Below are positions 58,346-64,000 of a stretch of 64,000 bases of DNA, piece by piece (the first letter of the stretch is position 1; each line of letters starts with the position of its first letter). Made by a program: the position numbers and the translations under genes. Where the stretch lies: the NCBI GenBank assembly GCA_963691655.1, contig OY829329.1, positions 65,404,852 to 65,468,851 of the forward strand, read 5' to 3'. Under the pieces are notes generated by a model. It did no database searches. It had not been told where the DNA came from and saw only the letters and a program-made list of their open reading frames with translations. This DNA is from Toxonevra muliebris (taxonomy: Eukaryota; Arthropoda; Insecta; Diptera; Pallopteridae).

Positions 58346-58597
58346 ATGTTTGTTTTTGTAATATAGAAAAAACTGTGAACACTGTTGCATTTGTCTGTAC
58401 TTTACCCATCCGAATCACAGTTTTTAAATGACCTTAACGTTTTCTTTCGTGCGCCTTGTTATTTTAGCCTTCACTGTGTTAATTTTACTTTCTTTTTTTT
58501 TCTTAAAATTAATTAAAATAATCATAGATTTGTACATCGATTGTATAAAATAACTAATTCAATATCTTTTTTGTGAATGGATTTTTGTTTATTTAAA

Positions 58598-59400
58598 TTT
58601 CCCATCGATTCCTTAATCCGATTTAAAAAAAAATTGAATAATTTTTTATGCAATAAACAAAATGGCAAAATAATAGTTTTTGGCTTTTGATGAGTACCGT
58701 TTTTTATAAAATATTCAGATTCATCCCAAAATACCTCAAATGATTGATGATTGTTGAAGTTTAAAAATTTATCAAATTTGTTATAGGCAAATACATAGTT
58801 GCAAATAGTTAAGTGAAGATTAACAGCTTTTGATGTCTTATTTCCCACTGTATTTCATAAATTTACAAAAAAAAAAAAAAAATAAAAGTTAAAAGTTTGT
58901 TTTTAAGCTAAATTTATCAACAAAAACAAATCAATGACGGAATTTTGAAATCGGCTGAAAATTGTGGTCTAAAAATCAATTTGCCCACAGAAACTTTTTT
59001 TTTGCCATACAGTGAGACGCTGAAAAAATTGGTGTCCACGTTGGGCTCTCTCCCTTACAGTTTTTGATATTTCTATCTATTATTTTTTTTTTATTTTCTA
59101 CAAAATTTTTTCTCAACTTATACCCCTTCTCTTCATATTCTTTATCTGGTTTTCTTCTGATTTCATAAAAGTTTTCCTCACTATTTAACTCTAAAATTTT
59201 TAAAGTTTTCTTAATGTTATTTTCTTTATTATTTTTAATTCTCCGTTTGGCACATGCTGGACCAGCCAGACTTTTTTCGATTTCAATTGTAATTTTAATA
59301 TATTCCTGATTGCGCTAGCGACTTCAAATTTTGTGACTTTTCCTAAAAATTCATTGTCTATCATATTTGATATTTAAAAAAAAATTAATTTAATTTAAAT
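58598..59400. other. No gene seen
   Basis: AT-rich DNA. The 58522-58848 minus-strand frame (108 codons) overlaps the outer end of the foldback arm and shows no recognisable domain. A degenerate copy of the repeat at 59410 lies at 59246-59271. Confidence 0.5.
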
Positions 59401-59409
59401 AAACTTCGT

Positions 59410-59855
59410 TTTGGCACATGTGGTCTGGCCAGACCCGTATATATTTCATATGACCAACAACACTCACAATTGGACTATGTTTGATTCAAATGCCTTCGAT
59501 GAATCAATAAGCCAAATACTATTCGCATTTCATCACAACACTTCATTCATAGACATAATATACCTTAAAATAAAACGTAAAAATTAATGAGGCAAAAAAA
59601 TATTTCACCTATATTTTGTCTGTTTTCTACTTGATATATTTTTCTTATTTTTAGCTGAGTACGTAATTGCAGATATGCGAAGGCACTAATGAAAAAACTT
59701 AAAAGCTTTCGGAACCAGCTACGGTTCCTCATCAGTGAAAAAACTTTTAGTAGCTACGGTTATATAAATGTACTTTATTGCATGTCCAAAAATGCAATAT
59801 TCTCACACATTTGTATGAAAATAGATAGGGGTCTGGCCAGACCACATGTGCCAAA
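59410..59855. repeat. 27-bp perfect inverted repeat with embedded palindrome GGTCTGGCCAGACC
   Basis: 59410-59436 and 59829-59855 are exact reverse complements (TTTGGCACATG followed by the 14-bp palindrome). Each arm carries the palindrome (59422-59435; 59830-59843). The right side continues outward to GGAGGGTTAA at 59884-59893, giving a TTAACCC end. A third, degenerate copy is at 59246-59271. There is no coding content in the 390-bp centre. Confidence 0.85.
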
Positions 59856-59893
59856 CCAAAGGTTATCGAAACATGTGCAAAACGGAGGGTTAA

Positions 59894-62800
59894 TATTCCT
59901 CACATAGGTTTTCTCCCGAATAGAGAAATGAAGAGAATGGAATTTTTAAATTTTTTTCGGCTAATTTTTTTTGTAAATATTTTTCATATTAATTTTCTTC
60001 AAATTCGTTCAAGATTCATATTGGATTTTTTCTTATTTTTCTCTCAATTTATTCCACTTTTCTTTCACATGAATTTTCCTCTCAGTCAGTGGCGGTACCT
60101 AAGAATTATTAACTGAAAATTTCTACAATATGCACTTACAAAATTACTACTTTTGTTTTAACTGAAAGAATAATTTTCTTTTAAAAAATTTTTATTTGTA
60201 TTACCCTGTTTTTCAATAGCTCGTATATGCACTAATAAAAAATTAAATGTGGATTATATAAAATACACACAAGCATTCATGCTATCGCAGTTCATCAAGT
60301 TGGCTTTTACGAGGCTTTTAAAATTTGAAAATGTATGTTTTCATAACATGCTATCTCGCTTATTCTTATAGGAAGTTCAATAGCTTTTTTAGTATGTGCG
60401 GTTCCAAAAAAAAGTAGCAGCATACCAATTTTCTACTACTATGTATGATTTTACATAGAATTTAAAAGCTGGCTTTCAGTTTTTGTTTGCCATTTGGAAA
60501 GTATTTGCCTCTACTTTCTTTTACTCTTATTTTTTTGCGCCATTAGTTTTTAGCAGAGTTTCGAACCGGTTAAATTTGGGTTCGTGTTCAGGTTCAAGCA
60601 AAAAATAACAGTGTGTTCCGGTTCAGGTTCAAATACAAATGAAGGCAAAACAAGGTTTTTCAAATAATAGTTTTACTTATTTGCATCCATACATTTAGTT
60701 ACTTTGCAATTTAGATTTTTTCATTCCGTTGACATTTTCTTATATTTGATAATTTGCAGTTTTATTAATAAGGTTTATATTAAGAGAAATTATCGTTTAG
60801 TTTAAAAAATAGTATATCACTCAACGATTTGTTTTTTAAATGATACCTTTGCGGAGCCTATATCAAATTAAGTCCAAAAATGCCCTTTCTACGTTCACCT
60901 CCTGAATTTATATGCTCATTTTGTATTTTAAATGTCAATATTTTAGCACGTCTAAAAACGTTGGTAAAGTCCAAACAGAGCTCCCATATTCCTTCTTCAA
61001 TGCTTCAATCGGGATCTAGAGCATTCCATCCTCAATTTTAGTCTTTTTGGTTTGGTAAAAAAAAATGCACTGGGCTTGCCTCATCAGTAAATGCTAGGCA
61101 CGCCACTGCTCTCAGTAGTGGATTTTATTATTTTCCTTACTCTTTTGTAAAATTGTCTCTCAATTTATTCTTTATTCTCTTTTTCTTTACAAGGTGTTGC
61201 CACCGAACAGAGGAGAGAAGAGGTGATCGTTTTATTTCCCCTGATATTTTCATATATTTTTTCCAAAAATTATTTTATTTTATTTTTTTGATTAATCTTA
61301 CCTCACAACTTTTTCTCTCAAGGATTCTCCCCGTTTTTGAGGAGTAAAGTAAAGAGAAAATCGGGAGAATTTTATTAAAACTTTCATATATTAATACCCT
61401 ACTCCCAGCAAGTATATACCTTGTACCTTGAGTCTCTCTTTCCATTCCTCTCAAAATTGATTCTCTTCCTTGATTTTCTTAAATTTCTGATTTAGTATTT
61501 ATTTCCAGCTCTCGGCTTACTTCACACTTGAGCAGTCGGGCGCTGTTAAATCAATTGATGATTTCCTGTTGTCAGATAAGTAAAGTAGCGACTACTTTGT
61601 TTCCTTAGCAAAATTTTAGATTAATTTTAATTTGTAATTTCTTCGTATTGTTGCCATTAAAACGCTTCTAAAATTAATAACACATGCACTCATAAAAACA
61701 AAAAATGAAATTAAATTCTAAGGATACTTTAATGAATGCTGAGGTACTCAAATGTAATTTACTATCACTATTTACGTTAAAATTTTTTTGGAAAAATGAA
61801 AGTAAAACTTTCACATGAGTGTTTTATTGTTTATATGCATACGGGTAAGCGTTGCCACATTGTATGAATATTATTTATGAGTGTAGGTAGCTATGTATGT
61901 TTTAAAGAGCAAAGATGGCGACGAAGAAGCAAATACTGCAGTTTCACATTCATCAAATGCGTCAAGAGAGCATGTGATTTGTTATTCATGGCGAGAATAA
62001 GAGCATTTTCAAGGGTCACAAGGACAGACAGACAGACACAAAGACAAATGTGGCCATAAAGGAATAAATGCGTTGGCACAGATACATACCTACACAACTC
62101 ATATCAGCTTTACTTTCATTTCTACTCTACTTTTGCTTGCTGCTACTTTTCATTACTTTACGCTACTTTTATGAGTATGCCGTAAAGTGTGAGTAAAGAA
62201 GGAAGTGGAAAGAGAAACTGCTAAAACTGCTAGGGAATCAGAACTTACATAGATATGTATGTATATGAAAAATAAGAGTCTGAGATAAAATTTCTGTATA
62301 ATCCGAAAGAAAAATAGTGTTTACGAATATGCGGGTATAGTATGATTCTATGTGTGTGTGTGTGTGTGTGTATGTGTGTATGTATAATCTACTTGAAGGA
62401 GTATGTGTGTGCATGATGTATTAATTGAGACAAATCGAGGCTAATTGGTAGATTCTTCTCTTTCTGTTTTTCAACTTAAATTCTGCTTGAAGAAAATAGA
62501 ACATAAAAGAGAGAGAAAAAAAACAAAATAGAATAGAATAGAATAAGATGAAATTTTGCGAATTGCCGAAAATTTATTTCCAGTTAAAGAAAATACTTCG
62601 TTGAACTGTAGATGTTGTTGTTAGCTATTGGTTGATGGCGTTGGGGTAGGATAATAAATATATGTAGTATGGCAACTATTTGAAGTGTCATGAATTAAGG
62701 TCAAATAGTTATTAGCCCGAGCAGCTTCAAAAACGTTTCTAGTTATATATATATATATATATGTGAAAGCGTGTATATCAAATAGAAACGTAAGCAACAT

Positions 62801-63279
62801 TTCAAGTGGACCAAAAACATATATAGAGAATTTGTCCCAAAGGCATTTTAATTAAAAAGTTTTCCCATCAGGTGTACAGGCACACATGTGTGAGTGCGTT
62901 TCTCAAATATTAATTGCTTGACAACATCCAAACAAAAGCCATAGAGAAAAAGCCGCAGCAACAACAACTGAAGCTGCTGATGTTAATGATGAAGAAGACG
63001 AAGAAGAAGAAGAAAAGGTCTCTTTGTTTTATGGCGTTGACTTTGCAATTTCAATTCATTGGAACGTGTCTTACATTAGATATTTTTGTGTGCTTTATTT
63101 GATATTAGTGTTTATTTCGTGTATTAGCAACAAATGCATGCTCTAAGTTTTATGTTTATCACGCCCATTCACAAATACATACACACAGGTTTACTATAAA
63201 ATAAAATGAAATAGGCTCGAAAATCTTTAAACATCAATAAAATAAATTTAAGATTTCGTTGTGTAAGAAACAAGCTTCG
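59894..63279. other. No gene seen; several microsatellites
   Basis: AT-rich, with a GT run at 62351-62370, an AT run at 62742-62762 and a GAA/AAG tract near 62995-63015. AAGCGTTGCCACAT at 61848-61861 is the reverse complement of the 39.2-kb satellite landmark but lacks the rest of the unit. Open frames are short and without domains. Confidence 0.55.
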
Positions 63280-64000
63280 TATTTGAACAAATACATGTTG
63301 AAAATTGTCGAAAATATAAAGCATGTTACATGAGTGTACAAATGCGAACGCTGCTGTTCTTGAATACTTAAATGACAAAAAAAAAAGAAAAAAAAAATTG
63401 TCTCAAGTGCATGAGTGTTCAAATATCAGCCCTGATATTCTTGAACAAATGTGCTAAAAAATTACATATATTTAGTGTTCAAAGACGAACTCTGAGGATC
63501 CTAAACACGTAAATAAGTAAAAAAAATTAATTTTGAGTGCATGAGTGTTCAAATACGAATCCTGATATTCTTGAACACATAATTAAACCAAAATATTTAA
63601 GAATTGCCAGCAAATGTATGAGAAAAATACATATATTTGTTATATGAGTGTTCAAAGACGGACTAAGACACGTCAGTGAGTAAAAATAATAATTAATTCT
63701 GAGTGCATGAGTGTTCAAGTGCGAGTCCTGATATTCTTGAACACATAATTAAACCAAAATATTTAAAAATTGCCAGTAAATGTGTGAGAAAAATACATAT
63801 ATTTCTTATATTAGTGTTCAAAGATGAACTCTGATGTTCTTAAACACGTAAATGAGTAAACAAATTAATTAATTTTGAGTGCACGAGTGTTCAAATATCA
63901 GCCCTGACATTTTTGAATATATAATTATATCTAAATATTTAAGAATTGCCAGCAAATGTGCGAAAAAATTACATATATTTGTTATATGAGTGTCCAAAGA
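63280..64000. repeat. Tandem array with GTGTTCAA...TTGAACAC units, runs off right edge
   Basis: Two alternating half-units, AGTGTTCAAATACGAATCCT + GATATTCTTGAACACATA and GTGTTCAAAGACGAACTCTG + TAAACACGTAAATGAG, joined by ATATTTAAGAATTGCCAGCA, give a composite of about 170 bp. Anchors: 63414, 63470, 63546, 63650, 63711, 63817, 63887 and 63990. The first half-unit can fold as a short stem (GTGTTCAA with TTGAACAC). Confidence 0.9.

Larger units (their letters stand above)
54430..58597. mobile_element. Foldback-type element with long inverted arms made partly of tandem repeats
   Basis: The left arm (about 54430-54990) and right arm (about 57665-58597) are inverted copies. Matching landmarks from outside inward are ATTCATTCACAAAAAA, TTATTTTATACAAT, AAATCTATGATTATTTT, AAGAAAGTAAAATTAACAC, AATGCAACAGTGT, a tandem array of about 50-bp units, GAATTAACTTCCACAAAAG, and a terminal block with TACATCAAAA. 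The arms differ in array length (about 5 versus about 12 units). The central 2.7 kb has no recognisable transposase; it shows microsatellites and poly-T only. Long inverted arms with internal tandem repeats are the hallmark of FB/Galileo-type elements of flies; family membership here is inference. Confidence 0.8.

Noticed and set aside
58522..58848. 108-codon minus-strand frame
   Set aside because: Overlaps the foldback arm, no domain, Lys/Asn/Phe-rich as expected for AT-rich DNA.
61848..61861. AAGCGTTGCCACAT as an inverted monomer of the 39-kb satellite
   Set aside because: Only about 14-18 bp match and the neighbouring landmarks are in the wrong order, so it may be chance.

Overview
This window is AT-rich nuclear DNA from an insect, most likely a higher fly. 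It has long introns with GTAAGT donors, a fly-like AACA-ATG start context, CAG/CAA (opa-type) repeats in a coding exon, two Tc1/mariner-class transposons, non-LTR retroelement debris, an AAGAG pentamer satellite, and very many simple and tandem repeats. I see nothing bacterial, no CRISPR array and no tRNA or rRNA. The species cannot be fixed from sequence alone; a non-Drosophila fly such as a tephritid fits the long repeat-filled introns, but that is inference.

Almost all of the window is one minus-strand gene, a membrane dipeptidase (DPEP/M19 family). Six internal exons splice together in frame: 51059-49535 (long Gln/His/Ser-rich N-terminal region), 45190-45092 (membrane span), 44836-44710 (zinc motif DGHND), 44503-44407, 22480-22348 and 12379-12159 (zinc-ligand region GVEGGHS). 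The first exon(s) lie to the right of 51059 and the last exons, with the remaining zinc ligands, were not found and should lie left of position 1. The host introns (4.3, 22 and 10 kb, plus an open-ended one at each side) hold everything else.

The second gene is an uninterrupted 679-codon minus-strand frame at 3671-1632 encoding two protein tyrosine phosphatase domains but no ectodomain or membrane span. Both domains have lost residues needed for normal catalysis, so it looks like a pseudophosphatase. It would sit on the same strand inside the last visible dipeptidase intron.

Layout left to right: 0-0.4 kb RNase H fragment of a non-LTR element; 1.5-3.7 kb PTP gene; 4-8 kb dispersed TTAACCC/palindrome repeats; 8.5-8.9 kb direct duplication; 9.0-10.3 kb complete but broken DD37E transposon; 12.2 kb exon; 12.6-13.7 kb tandem array; 16-18 kb nested arrays; 21.9-25.6 kb exon and a cluster of foldback/hairpin repeats; 26.7-29.9 kb AAGAG satellite inside a minisatellite, then a 17-bp minisatellite; 31.9-33.3 kb about 140-bp array and non-LTR fragment; 35.1-36.5 kb second 17-bp array; 39.2-40.5 kb about 128-bp satellite; 42.6-44.2 kb higher-order array; 44.4-45.2 kb three exons; 45.6-46.9 kb mariner; 47.5-48.4 kb degenerate array; 49.5-51.1 kb N-terminal exon; 54.4-58.6 kb foldback element with tandem-repeat arms; 59.4-59.9 kb palindrome-bearing inverted repeat; 63.3-64 kb array running off the edge.

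The most unusual items are the nested, membrane-less tandem PTP with defective active sites, the dipeptidase with a cytosolic opa-rich tail and an altered active-site His, the foldback element, and a set of repeats sharing a TTAACCC end and a 14-bp palindrome at fixed distance but with different palindrome sequences.
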